A stretch of 64,000 bases of DNA from assembly GCA_964371945.1 (NCBI GenBank), contig CAYJPA010000013.1, positions 21,096 to 85,095 of the forward strand, written 5' to 3'. Both the position numbers and the translations under genes were made by a program. The notes under the pieces are model-generated. The model ran no database searches. It was not told where the DNA came from and saw only the letters and a list, made by a program, of their open reading frames with translations. This stretch comes from CAYJPA01 sp964371945 (GTDB lineage: Bacteria > Chloroflexota > Chloroflexia > Thermomicrobiales > UBA6265). This document shows, piece by piece, positions 9,998 to 18,222 of the stretch (positions are counted from its first letter, which is position 1; each line of letters begins with the position of its first letter).

Positions 9998-10242
9998 TTT
10001 TCTTTGTTAAACGACTCGACGTTGAGTAATTCGACACAGAGAGGAGCGCCCTTGCGCACGTAACGATGGACAATCTCAGCCAGGCAATCCCAACGGACCA
10101 CGGTGTGGAATTAAGTCTCTTCCTGGCCGGTGATCTGGCGATTGGTCGCGATGCGGATGGAGAAGACGGATTTTCCCGTCGTGGTCGCACGGAGTTCGGG
10201 CATGCGTGACGCGTTGCCAATCAAAATCAGTTTCTTGACATA
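9998..10242 (-). pseudogene. ssb: single-stranded DNA-binding protein (ssb) remnant
   Basis: Reading the minus strand gives KKLILIGNASRMPELRATT, then GKSVFSIRIATNRQ, then HTVVRWDCLAEIVHRYVRKG. This order matches the OB-fold core of SSB (for example ILIGNLGRDPELR, FRLATNR, EWHNVVAW, AEYLRKG in typical members). The frame has an in-frame stop between EET and FHT and no good start codon, and it is cut at its 3' side by the ISL3 end. It is probably the relic of a plasmid- or phage-borne ssb. It was found by eye, and an alignment would settle it. Confidence 0.6.
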
Positions 10243-10551
10243 CTACTACCCTAGGTCGCGCTGCCTGGCAAGCGGCAAGAGGGTGGGGGAGGAGTCCGGC
10301 ACCCGCTGCCATACGCCGCTCGCGGCAAAGCAGATCATGAACGACGTCCAACTCTTTACCGTTACAGCCCTCCAGAAGAGACGTCTTCGTCATCGGCGAT
10401 TCCGCACAGAATTCCTCCCGCGCCGGTTTGTCGGCCGCCATGCGCAACTATTGTTAGGCGTAAGCATATTTGCCTCGGAGTATCCGATCACCGGAAATGG
10501 GAAGGACGCATCGATGCAATTGGACTCGATCATGCCGGCAACCCCGTCATT

Positions 10552-10800
10552 TTAGAATTCCAGCGAGTAGCGAATGAGCTCGCGATTTGCCAGGGACTGT
10601 TTTACGTCGATTGACTCGATCGACACCGTGATCGCTGCACAACGCTGGTTCAGAACCACCTCGGCGTCTGGATCGCAGCGCGTATCACGTGGCATCATCC
10701 CCGGTTGATCTGTGTTGCCGAGGAGATCGATGAACGTGAGGAGGCGGTGGCCCGGCAAATCGGGCAATGTATTGAACTCGTGCGGCTTCGTCGACTACCG
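10552..10800 (-). other. unrecognised open-frame fragment
   Basis: The minus strand holds an open stretch of about 80 residues with plausible protein composition, for example LLTFIDLLGN and AAITVSIESIDVK, ending RYSLEF before a stop. No start codon with a ribosome site and no family were recognised. The rest of 10243-10947 shows no convincing gene on either strand. It is probably more debris of the mobile region. Confidence 0.2.
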
Positions 10801-10947
10801 CGGGGTCTAGTGATTTTGCAACACTGGGGAAAACGTCGTGTTTGAGCGACCCTGAGCGAATGTGCGGAGATTCAGTCCCAGCCAATCTCTCTCAGAGACG
10901 AGCGTCGTCGAAGGGCTGTTGACCGCAAACTCGCCATAGCGTTTGAG

Positions 10948-11838
10948 TCAACGGACCGCGAACGTCGTCATCCGGCAGCTCCGCGAAAGAAAGACGTGAA
11001 GCTGTTGTCGATCGACGTCAAATGCCGTGGTCCCCGCACCTTCTTCAGTTACGACTTCGTCTTCGACATGCATGGTGGTTGTATCGATCACGGAGATGCG
11101 TCCGGGCTTCCCGATGGCGACATAAAGCTGGTCGCGGCGGGGGTTGAACCAAATGGCATCCGGTACGCCGGGGATCGGCGCCGATCCAATTTCTTCCCCA
11201 CTCGTTTCGTCGAGAGCCACGACTTTGCCCCCATCACACGCGACATAAGCCCGTCCACGCTTCGCGTCGCGATCCAGTCCATGGGGTCCGGGGGAAGAGA
11301 TGGGGTAGGTCGACTGGATCGTGGGATCGTTTCCGTCCACGGACATCACAGCGGCTGGTTCTCGAACGTTGACCAGGAACCGATCGCGCGTTTCATCGAA
11401 GACGCACCACCTCGGCCGACCCGGCAACGTCGTCATGGCGATGACCCCCAGGCCCGGGACGACGATCCGCGCCGCGTTGTCCGCGACATCCGCCACGAAG
11501 AGTCGCTCGCGGCGATCATCCCAGGCCAGACCGTTTGGACGTGTTCCGACCGCATCAACACTTATTACGCTCAATGTGACCAGGTCGATCGTGAGCAGCA
11601 GACCCGCGCCACGCGCTACGGCGAACACCCGGTTTGCGCGTTGCGCGCAAAGCACGCCACTCGCCTCCGGACAATCCGGAATGGTCGCGAGATGTGTGCC
11701 GTCGACGTCGACCACCTCGACGGTCCCTCCGGCGGTGTTGGCGATAAAGACGCGACCAGTGGCGAGATGGGCATCCCCGTGGTCGAAGTCCCCCTCCTCA
11801 TGCATCGGAAGATCGACGGTGCGTACAACGTCGAGCAT
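10948..11838 (-). CDS. YncE-like beta-propeller protein
   Basis: A 296-residue protein of repeated short beta blades, with the recurring phrases VFIANTAGGTVEVVD, RLFVADVADNAARIV, RAYVACDGGKVVALD and QLYVAIGKPGRISVID. This is the pattern of YncE/40-residue YVTN-type propellers. No signal peptide is evident from the start MLDVVRTVDLPMHEEGDFDH, unlike many exported family members. It is the last gene of a minus-strand run behind three ChrB-domain genes, 16 bases after the stop of 11855-12301, so it is almost certainly co-transcribed. It could bind a metal or oxyanion or a redox cofactor, but no function is established. Confidence 0.75.
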   Translation of the reverse strand: MLDVVRTVDLPMHEEGDFDHGDAHLATGRVFIANTAGGTVEVVDVDGTHLATIPDCPEASGVLCAQRANRVFAVARGAGLLLTIDLVTLSVISVDAVGTRPNGLAWDDRRERLFVADVADNAARIVVPGLGVIAMTTLPGRPRWCVFDETRDRFLVNVREPAAVMSVDGNDPTIQSTYPISSPGPHGLDRDAKRGRAYVACDGGKVVALDETSGEEIGSAPIPGVPDAIWFNPRRDQLYVAIGKPGRISVIDTTTMHVEDEVVTEEGAGTTAFDVDRQQLHVFLSRSCRMTTFAVR

Positions 11839-11854
11839 CAGCGTCCCTCCGGTG

Positions 11855-12301
11855 TTATTGGTGCGGGGTCACGTCGCCAGCGACTGACTCCTGGCAATAG
11901 GCGTAAAGGGCGTCATAGATAATCCACTCGGCCGCCAGTTGCTCGTGATCGTTGTCGTACATCCGCCGGAAGCCGTCCGCGATCGCCTCGAGGCCGCGCG
12001 ATTCCGGGGCGAGCTCCTTGTCTTCTGTATCCGCGCCACGAACGATCAGCGCCAGGCGAAGCAGTGCGGGATCGGTCAAATTATGCTTTTTCACGATCGC
12101 ATCAAACGAACATTCTGGCCCGTGGTGACCGAATTCCACACCCGGGATGTCGTATGGAATCGCGCCTGTGCGCGCCGCATAACTCTCCACCTCGCCACTC
12201 GGGACATAGATGAATTCCGCCTCCAGATCGACGAAAGACTTGATGAGCCAGGGACAAGCGATCCGGTCAACTTTAGGTCTTGCACGTGTCACCCACTGCA
12301 T
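11855..12301 (-). CDS. chromate resistance protein ChrB, C-terminal domain (second copy)
   Basis: A 148-residue stand-alone ChrB C-terminal domain. Diagnostic stretches are TRARPKVDRIACPWLIKSF at the N-terminus, FIYVPSGEV, FGHHGPECSFDAIVKKH and, near the end, YDALYAYC. It is paralogous to the neighbouring 12431-12958 product. In classical ChrB this domain follows an N-terminal regulatory domain in one polypeptide; here the domains are separate proteins. ChrB-type proteins take part in chromate resistance, and some are DNA-binding regulators of chrA. The gene lies between the first ChrB-C gene and the YncE-like gene. Confidence 0.85.
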   Translation of the reverse strand: MQWVTRARPKVDRIACPWLIKSFVDLEAEFIYVPSGEVESYAARTGAIPYDIPGVEFGHHGPECSFDAIVKKHNLTDPALLRLALIVRGADTEDKELAPESRGLEAIADGFRRMYDNDHEQLAAEWIIYDALYAYCQESVAGDVTPHQ

Positions 12302-12430
12302 GGTGAACCTCCTGTCTCAATGCTGCTCGACCTCCATGGGTCGACGCTCTCGACACGGACTTCCGGTCGGTAACGAGAATCCCCCTCCTATCCACCATCC
12401 ACGTTCGAAACCACCTCAGCAGTCGCCACC

Positions 12431-12958
12431 TCACGGCTCGTCAGAATCGACGCCGACCTCGTTCGATTCAAGGTGCAGGGCCATGCGCTTGCGATACCCC
12501 AGTTTGGGAGCGGGCGGGTTCGTGGTTGCGGGGTGAGCAGCAACCTTCGCCCGGCAATAGGCATAGAGCGCGTCGTAAACCGGACCCGTCAGGCGCAACT
12601 TTTCGTGATCGTTGGGCACGCTTAGTTGGAAGCCGCGAATCAGCGCATCAAGCCCCGCGCTTTCTGCTCTGCGGGATCGGCTTGGTGGAACGTCTGCATC
12701 GCGGATGATCCGGCCCATTTCAACAAGCGCCGTATCGGCCACCAGAGCATGGCGGGCCACCATGACTTCAAACGTGCATCTGACGCCTTCATGTGCATAG
12801 ACGCCGCCGAGCATGTCGAACGTGGGCCCCTCCAAGGAGCGCAGATCACTGTCTGGAGCAACAAAGATGAACTCCGCGTCGCGATCGATGAACCTCCAGA
12901 TTAGCCAGGGACAACTCGTCCGGTCGACGTGGGCATCGCGTCTGGTGAACCACTTCAT
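12431..12958 (-). CDS. chromate resistance protein ChrB, C-terminal domain (first copy)
   Basis: A 175-residue ChrB C-terminal domain: KWFTRRDAHVDRTSCPWLIW, FIFVAPDSDL, YAHEGVRCTFEVMVARH and YDALYAYC match the second copy in order and spacing. It carries an extra C-terminal tail of about 30 residues. ATG 12958 is taken as start because homology begins there; it follows the stop of the ChrB N-domain gene by two bases, a tight operon junction. The longer open frame upstream is in the wrong context. Together with 12961-13497 it makes a split ChrB. Confidence 0.85.
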   Translation of the reverse strand: MKWFTRRDAHVDRTSCPWLIWRFIDRDAEFIFVAPDSDLRSLEGPTFDMLGGVYAHEGVRCTFEVMVARHALVADTALVEMGRIIRDADVPPSRSRRAESAGLDALIRGFQLSVPNDHEKLRLTGPVYDALYAYCRAKVAAHPATTNPPAPKLGYRKRMALHLESNEVGVDSDEP

Positions 12959-12960
12959 GG

Positions 12961-13497
12961 TCAGGTCACCTTCGCGCGTGAAGTCTGCCGATCGATGCGC
13001 ACCGCCAACACGCGAGTGCAACGATCGATCATTGGGGAGATCTCTGAGTCTTCGGCTCCGGCGAAGTCCCTCACGCGGACCTGCGCCAGCCAACGCTCGA
13101 GTTTCGTCAGATCCGTCTGAAGCGAGGTCAGCTCCGCCGTTGTCAGATCGCGGTGCTCCTGCTCCCGCACGACATGTTCCAGGAATGCTTTGGCCGCCAA
13201 GACGATCTCCGCGTATTCCGACTGCCGCGCGACGAATGCCTCCTTGACCACATCAGCTACGCGTTTCGGCGGGAGTTCGACACCGGCAATCACGGTTGCC
13301 CATCCTCCATCAGCTTCGATCTTCTGCTCAATCGCGGCAAACGCGGAGCGGTGCTCTGCACGATCGGGGACAACGGCGACACCGTCACGTAAATACACCG
13401 CGCCAAGGCGCTTGAGCTCCCTCCAGACCGCCGCACGATTGCCGGTCGGCGTCGTGGGGATGGTGTAAATCAGAATCAGCCATCGATCAGGGTGCAT
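12961..13497 (-). CDS. chrB: ChrB N-terminal domain protein (probable regulator)
   Basis: A 178-residue ChrB N-domain protein. The N-terminal block WLILIYTIPTTPTGNRAAVWR followed by LGAVYLRDGVAVVP is the family signature, and a long helical C-terminal segment follows. In characterised chromate operons the full ChrB protein controls transcription of the chromate genes. ATG 13497 is chosen because TGGAG lies six bases upstream; the frame is open to 13545. It heads the minus-strand run chrB-N, chrB-C, chrB-C, yncE and faces the MFS gene across about 70 bases, so it may regulate both directions. Confidence 0.8.
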   Translation of the reverse strand: MHPDRWLILIYTIPTTPTGNRAAVWRELKRLGAVYLRDGVAVVPDRAEHRSAFAAIEQKIEADGGWATVIAGVELPPKRVADVVKEAFVARQSEYAEIVLAAKAFLEHVVREQEHRDLTTAELTSLQTDLTKLERWLAQVRVRDFAGAEDSEISPMIDRCTRVLAVRIDRQTSRAKVT

Positions 13498-13566
13498 CGA
13501 TTCTCCAGATGGATTCATCAATAGAGATACTAACAGTCGTTGCATGCGCTATTGTATCATAGTGGC
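13498..13566. promoter_or_regulatory. divergent promoter region between chrB and the MFS gene
   Basis: The 69 bases between the two start codons are AT-richer than the surroundings. They contain TTGCATGCGC and GTGGCATGCG around a centre with TATTGTATCAT. TTGCAT (13541) is a possible -35 and TATCAT a possible -10 for the rightward gene, though spacing is short. The repeated GCATGCG words could be binding sites. All of this is tentative. Confidence 0.35.
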
Positions 13567-14826
13567 ATGCGATCTTTCCGAGTTCCGGCTCGTTGGTCCC
13601 TCCTCCCCCCGGAGGCAACCTCGGACGCCGCGCTGCTCCTCAAAGCGCGGGGAGTGCGCGCGTTTGCCGACGGCTTCATCAGCGTCCTCCTCGGGTTTTA
13701 TCTGACGACGCTTGGCTTGAGCGGCGTGCAGGTTGGCGCGATCATCACGGCGACCCTGGTTGGCTCGGCAGTGCTCACGCTGGTCGTCGGTCTCGCCGCG
13801 TATCGGATGGGACGCCGCGTCTTACTGCTGCGCGCATCGGCGCTCATGATCGCCACCGGACTGGCCTTTGCTCTCGCGCAATCCTTTTGGCCACTACTGC
13901 TGGCCGCCTTCGCCGGCACGCTCAATCCATCGTCTGGCGATGTCAGCGTTTTTCTTCCAACGGAACAGGCGCTGCTCCCGCAGACAGTGAGCGCAGATGA
14001 ACGGACCACCCTGTTCGCGCGCCACGCGATGGTGGGTTCATTGATTGCCGCCATCGGTTCGCTCTGCGCGGGTCTCCCCGAATACATCGCCGGGCGGTTC
14101 TCCATCGAACTCGAACGAGCGTTACAGGGAATGTTTATCCTCTATGCACTCCTTGGTGGTGTGTCGCTTGTCATCTACCGGGGTCTCTCACCAACCATCG
14201 AGCCCCAGAACGATGCTCCGCCCACTCCGCTCCGCGAGTCACGCCGAATCGTCTATCGATTGGCGGCGCTCTTCAGTCTCGATGCCTTTGGCGGCGGATT
14301 CGTCGTGCAGTCATTACTTGCCCTCTGGTTGTTCCGAAAATTCGAACTCTCCCTATCGACCGCGGGCACGATTTTCTTCTGGACCGGTGTGCTGGCTGCC
14401 TTTTCGTTTCTTGTCTCAGCGAAATTGGCGGAGAGGATTGGATTGGTCAATACGATGGTTTTCACCCATCTCCCGTCCAATCTCTTCCTGATCCTCACCC
14501 CTCTGATGCCGACGTTACCGTTAGCGATCATCTGTCTTTTCGCCCGGAGCGCCCTTTCGTCGATGGACGTGCCAGCTCGAAACTCCTACGTGATGGCCGT
14601 GGTGACGCCCGCGGAACGCCCCGCCGCCGCGAGTGTCACGGCCGTGCCGCGTAGTCTGGCGGCGGCGCTGAGTCCAGTACTCTCCGGATTTCTCCTCGGA
14701 CTTTCAACATTCGGATGGCCGTTGGTGGTCGCTGGGACATTCAAATGCGCCTACGATCTCCTCCTCCTGCGCATGTTCCGCTCCGTCCGTCCACCGGAAG
14801 AGGAGACCCGCGACCGCGGACCTTGA
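13567..14826 (+). CDS. major facilitator superfamily (MFS) transporter
   Basis: A 419-residue polytopic protein with about 12 membrane helices. The N-terminal half includes FADGFISVLLGFYLTTLGLSG and, after the second helix, YRMGRRVLL, an equivalent of the MFS loop 2-3 motif. The second half repeats the fold and has RSALSSMDVPARNSY. It is divergent from the ChrB genes, which makes it a likely oxyanion or drug exporter under ChrB control; no ChrA-type chromate transporter is present in the window. ATG 13567 is preferred because the family N-terminus begins there, while an in-frame ATG lies at 13540. Confidence 0.85.
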   Translation: MRSFRVPARWSLLPPEATSDAALLLKARGVRAFADGFISVLLGFYLTTLGLSGVQVGAIITATLVGSAVLTLVVGLAAYRMGRRVLLLRASALMIATGLAFALAQSFWPLLLAAFAGTLNPSSGDVSVFLPTEQALLPQTVSADERTTLFARHAMVGSLIAAIGSLCAGLPEYIAGRFSIELERALQGMFILYALLGGVSLVIYRGLSPTIEPQNDAPPTPLRESRRIVYRLAALFSLDAFGGGFVVQSLLALWLFRKFELSLSTAGTIFFWTGVLAAFSFLVSAKLAERIGLVNTMVFTHLPSNLFLILTPLMPTLPLAIICLFARSALSSMDVPARNSYVMAVVTPAERPAAASVTAVPRSLAAALSPVLSGFLLGLSTFGWPLVVAGTFKCAYDLLLLRMFRSVRPPEEETRDRGP

Positions 14827-15025
14827 TCAACCACGCTCCCCGGAGGGCGATGCGGTCATCCGCGAGCGAACTTACTCGTCACGCTTCGAACGGGTCGCGA
14901 GGGTCGACTTGGAACCGGACCACCGCGCAACCGAATCACACGTTCGCAGGTTGTCATCCTCGATCGTGGCGAGGTTGGGTTGGGTCTGACTGGTACGCTT
15001 TCCGATCAGGAGGCGAGGACGAGTG
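14827..15025. other. gap without a recognisable gene
   Basis: About 200 bases between the MFS gene and the His-containing secreted protein. A plus-strand frame is open through most of it but lacks a start codon, and no family was recognised. AGGAGG at 15009-15014 belongs to the next gene. Confidence 0.4.
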
Positions 15026-15481
15026 ATGACAGGCAGACCATTCCGGGGACGAGGTGAACGGGCGCACGACATGGTACACCGGCTCGTCGGTCTGCTTCTT
15101 GCGTTGAGTCTGGTCAGCCCACCGATCACCTATCGCGCGGGGGCGGAGACGTCGCACCCCCATACCTTTATAGAATTTTTGTCCGAAGCAAGGTCGGGCT
15201 CCTTCGATCACCACCACCACGGTCATGCTCACCCGACCGACCGCGCCGAGGCTCCACTCGTCGGCGCCTCCCGCCAAGCTCACCAAAACCTGGCCGTCGC
15301 ATCGGATGCCCCGACAGTGCAGGCGATGTGTCTTCTCGAAAGGGAGCGGCCGGTGATGATCGTGCCTTCAGGCTGGATTTCAATTGAGTCGGATGATGGA
15401 CGGCGGGTTGACCATCTCGAAACGGGTCTTTCTCAATGGCGATCACGGCCGCCTGTCCCACGTCCACGCATCGTTCCGTGA
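15026..15481 (+). CDS. small secreted histidine-rich protein
   Basis: A 151-residue protein with an arginine-rich N-terminal region, a hydrophobic export segment (LVGLLLALSLVSPPI) and then a His-rich patch DHHHHGHAHP around residue 65. The rest is hydrophilic, ending in a proline/arginine tail. Such His clusters bind transition metals in other exported proteins; a metal-related role is inference. ATG 15026 has AGGAGG upstream; ATG 15071 would start right at the hydrophobic core with GAGGTGA further upstream. It follows the MFS gene in the same direction. Confidence 0.55.
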   Translation: MTGRPFRGRGERAHDMVHRLVGLLLALSLVSPPITYRAGAETSHPHTFIEFLSEARSGSFDHHHHGHAHPTDRAEAPLVGASRQAHQNLAVASDAPTVQAMCLLERERPVMIVPSGWISIESDDGRRVDHLETGLSQWRSRPPVPRPRIVP

Positions 15482-15545
15482 TGACTGGTACCTGAATTCG
15501 CTGGGATGATCCGGTCGCTCATTGAGCGGTCAGGGAGGGTTCATC

Positions 15546-15707
15546 ATGATGCGGCAGATCGCGTCTTCTGTCTCACTTGGAACCTGCGCGGCGCTCGCGT
15601 TGGTGCTTGCGCTGTCACCACTCAGTGCGTTCGCCCATGAGCACCGCGCCGTGCTCAAGGGAGCGGACCTCGCCATGTTGACTAATTCGACGAGACCTCC
15701 TAAATAG
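15546..15707 (+). CDS. small secreted protein, probably truncated
   Basis: A 53-residue open frame that opens with a clean signal peptide (MMRQIASSVSLGTC, then ALALVLALSPLSAFA) and a mature start HEHRAVLKG. GGGAGG precedes ATG 15546. Larger Chloroflexota proteins begin in the same way with AHEHR after the signal and continue for more than 150 residues, so this looks like a gene cut shortly after its signal peptide, with foreign sequence from about 15670. It could be a genuine small protein instead. Confidence 0.4.
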   Translation: MMRQIASSVSLGTCAALALVLALSPLSAFAHEHRAVLKGADLAMLTNSTRPPK

Positions 15708-15722
15708 AGACGTCCGCCAGAG

Positions 15723-16802
15723 CTACCCGGCCCGAAGGCGCTGGCCGGTAGAGGAGTCGAAGAAGAGGATGCGGCGCGGGTTGAACTCGATCGCGACGTT
15801 TTCGTCGTCCCGGAACTCGTCGTGCGGATCGGTGCTCACCTTGAGCGTGGTGTCGCCGATCTGAACGTCGACGTAGGTGACGGGACCGACCGGCTCGACG
15901 AGCACAATCTTGCCGCGCATGATCCCGCTCTCGCCGCGCGAAAGCCGGATGTGCTCGGGGCGCATGCCGAGCGTGACGTCGCCGCCGTGATGTGCGGGCA
16001 AACCATCCGCCGTCCAGGTGATCGGGGCGGCTGACGCCGTGAACGCCGCGCGGTCACCCGCGGTAAGCCGCCCATTCAACATGTTCATCTTCGGGCTGCC
16101 GATGAATCCCGCGACGAAGAGATTGATCGGGTTGTTGTAAATCTCCGAGGGATTCGCAAACTGCTGGAGCTTGCCGCCGTGCATGATCGCGATCCGGTCG
16201 GAAAGCACCATCGCCTCCTCCTGATCGTGCGTGACGAAGATCGTAGTTGTGCCGAGCTCCTGTTGAAGTCGCTTAATCTCGGATCGCGTCGAGACGCGAA
16301 GAGCGGCGTCCAGGTTGGAGAGCGGCTCATCCATAAGGAAGACGGCGGGATTACGGACGATCGCGCGGCCGAGCGCGACGCGCTGGCGCTGGCCGCCGGA
16401 CAACTGACCCGGCCGCCGGTGCAGCAGCGTAGCGAGGCCGAGGAAGTCCGCGACCTGTTTGACCCGCGATTCGCGCTCCGTTTTGGGCGTGTTGCGGAGG
16501 CTCAATCCGAAGGCGAGGTTGTCGTGGACACTCATGTGGGGATAGAGCGCGTAGTCCTGGAAGACCATCGCGATATCGCGGTTGCGTGGCGAGATCTCGT
16601 TGACAACGCGGTCATCGAAGAGAATCTCGCCGGCCGTCGGGTCCTCGAGACCCGCGATGCAACCGAGGGTGGTGCTCTTCCCACATCCGGATGGCCCGAG
16701 CAGCGTCACGAATTCGCCGTGCTCGATCACCAGGTTGAGACCGCTGACCGCGGTCACGCTCCCAAACGTCTTTTCGACATTGCGCAACGTGACGCGAGCC
16801 AT
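15723..16802 (-). CDS. ugpC: sugar ABC transporter ATP-binding protein, UgpC/MalK/MsmK type
   Basis: A 359-residue ATPase of the CUT1 sugar-importer class. Walker A is GPSGCGKST near residue 38, the Q-loop is VFQDYALYPHMS, the signature is LSGGQRQR, Walker B is VFLMDEPLSNLD, and the H-loop is VTHDQEEAM. A C-terminal TOBE/regulatory domain with LGMRPEHIRL follows, typical of MalK and UgpC. It lies downstream of the Gfo/Idh gene and the MalF-MalG fusion in one direction, with a strong hairpin in between. As the only CUT1 ATPase in the window it may also serve the second sugar transporter at 28-31 kb. Confidence 0.93.
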   Translation of the reverse strand: MARVTLRNVEKTFGSVTAVSGLNLVIEHGEFVTLLGPSGCGKSTTLGCIAGLEDPTAGEILFDDRVVNEISPRNRDIAMVFQDYALYPHMSVHDNLAFGLSLRNTPKTERESRVKQVADFLGLATLLHRRPGQLSGGQRQRVALGRAIVRNPAVFLMDEPLSNLDAALRVSTRSEIKRLQQELGTTTIFVTHDQEEAMVLSDRIAIMHGGKLQQFANPSEIYNNPINLFVAGFIGSPKMNMLNGRLTAGDRAAFTASAAPITWTADGLPAHHGGDVTLGMRPEHIRLSRGESGIMRGKIVLVEPVGPVTYVDVQIGDTTLKVSTDPHDEFRDDENVAIEFNPRRILFFDSSTGQRLRAG

Positions 16803-16883
16803 GTCGTCCTCCGAGCAGCTAGTTGTGAGCCGCTAGACGTAAGCACGATCGCGAGCACCCCAGACGCGCCGCGATCTTTGTAC

Positions 16884-16905
16884 GGGGGGCCCAGAGTGGC
16901 CCCCC
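16884..16905 (-). terminator. 8-bp GC-only hairpin before the ATPase gene
   Basis: GGGGGGCC and GGCCCCCC form a perfect stem around a six-base loop. It lies in the 335-base gap 16803-17137 between the Gfo/Idh oxidoreductase and the ATPase, both minus-strand. No T-run follows, so it is perhaps an attenuator or processing site rather than a full terminator. No gene was seen elsewhere in the gap. Confidence 0.45.
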
Positions 16906-17137
16906 TGTTCGGAAACGCTCAAGCCTCCAAGGCGGCGCTTCACCGCCGGAAAACGGGCGAAGCCCGGCATCCGCCCGGCATCGTCATGTCGACGACCATA
17001 TCCATTCTCGAGACGACATGCTGACGGGCGGGGAGGCCAAATCAGCCCCCAACGAAGCCGGTGCGATGCTGCATCGGCCGCACGCGATGAGCGATATCAA
17101 ATCGCCAGTCGCCGTGGACTCCTGCCGTCTGTCGGCT

Positions 17138-18166
17138 TTATGCCAGCACCGAATCGACCGCCACCTGGGCGCCGCTCTCAATTGAGCGCTCCATCGCTTC
17201 GATCATGGCGACGACGCGGAGGCCGTCCGCCGCGCTGACCTTCGGTTCACCGCCGTCAAGTACGCAGTCGACCATATTGGTCAAGGCGCCCCACCACCAG
17301 TCGGGCAGCTTGAAGTAGTTCCACAGCGATGGCCGGGCGTACATGTGCTTGCCGACCTGATCGGACGAGATCTCGAAGCCGCTGTTCGCGCCATCGAGAT
17401 GCAGCCGCCCGTTGCTGCCGTTGATCGTCAGCAGCGACTCGACGATGTGAGGAAAGGCTTCCGGCACGATCCACGATGTCTCAAATGTGACAAAGGTGTT
17501 GTCGAACTTGACCATCGCCTGGATCGCATCGTAGGCGTCGATGCCCTCACCCTTGAGGATCTTCTTTACGCCCATGGCGTAGACCTCGTTCGCCTCCTGA
17601 CCCAAAATCCAGCGCATGAGGTCCATGGTATGCGCAAAGAGGAACCACTGGGGACCGGACCGGCCGGCCCACGAGAGCATCTTCCGAGGCACCCAAATCG
17701 TGTCGCTGACCCGGAAGTAGGCGAAGACCGGATCGCCGATCTCACCGCCTCGAACACTGTCGCGGATGTTGTTGTATGTCGCGTTGAAGCGGTTGCCGAG
17801 ATTGACCGTGAGCTTGAGGTTCTTGGCCTTCGCCAACTCGACCATCTGCTTCGCTTCAGAGGTGATCGTTGTCAACGGCTTCTCGCAGACGACGTTTTTT
17901 CCCGCCTCCAGCATCGCCATAGTCGGCGAGAAGTGTGCGTGGTCAGGCGTCGCGACGCTCACGATCTCAGCGTCGCTCTTGGCGATGTCCGCCATGTCCG
18001 TGGTGTAGGGAACTCCGAATCGCTCTCCGACCGCTTTGGCCCGGTCGGGGTTGAGGTCGTGCACCATCACGAGCTCGGCGCGCGGGGTGTTGGCATACGC
18101 CTCCGCGTGCTGCTCGCCCAGGAGCCCGACGCCGATCACGGCCGCTTTTGCTTTCCGATCCGACAT
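17138..18166 (-). CDS. Gfo/Idh/MocA-family oxidoreductase (sugar or inositol dehydrogenase type)
   Basis: A 342-residue NAD(P)-dependent oxidoreductase. The Rossmann motif VIGVGLLGEQHAEAY lies at residues 10-24 and CEKPLTT near residue 95 is the conserved EKP site. The second domain includes the central sheet, with LFAHTMDLMRWILG carrying the putative catalytic Asp/His region. It lies in the sugar-transport operon between the MalF-MalG fusion (56 bases upstream) and the UgpC ATPase, so its substrate is probably the imported sugar or polyol or a derivative. Confidence 0.9.
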   Translation of the reverse strand: MSDRKAKAAVIGVGLLGEQHAEAYANTPRAELVMVHDLNPDRAKAVGERFGVPYTTDMADIAKSDAEIVSVATPDHAHFSPTMAMLEAGKNVVCEKPLTTITSEAKQMVELAKAKNLKLTVNLGNRFNATYNNIRDSVRGGEIGDPVFAYFRVSDTIWVPRKMLSWAGRSGPQWFLFAHTMDLMRWILGQEANEVYAMGVKKILKGEGIDAYDAIQAMVKFDNTFVTFETSWIVPEAFPHIVESLLTINGSNGRLHLDGANSGFEISSDQVGKHMYARPSLWNYFKLPDWWWGALTNMVDCVLDGGEPKVSAADGLRVVAMIEAMERSIESGAQVAVDSVLA

Positions 18167-18222
18167 TTCCCTCGTACCCTTTCACTGACGAACTACCGGC
18201 GTCGCTTCGTAAGGCCGCGACG

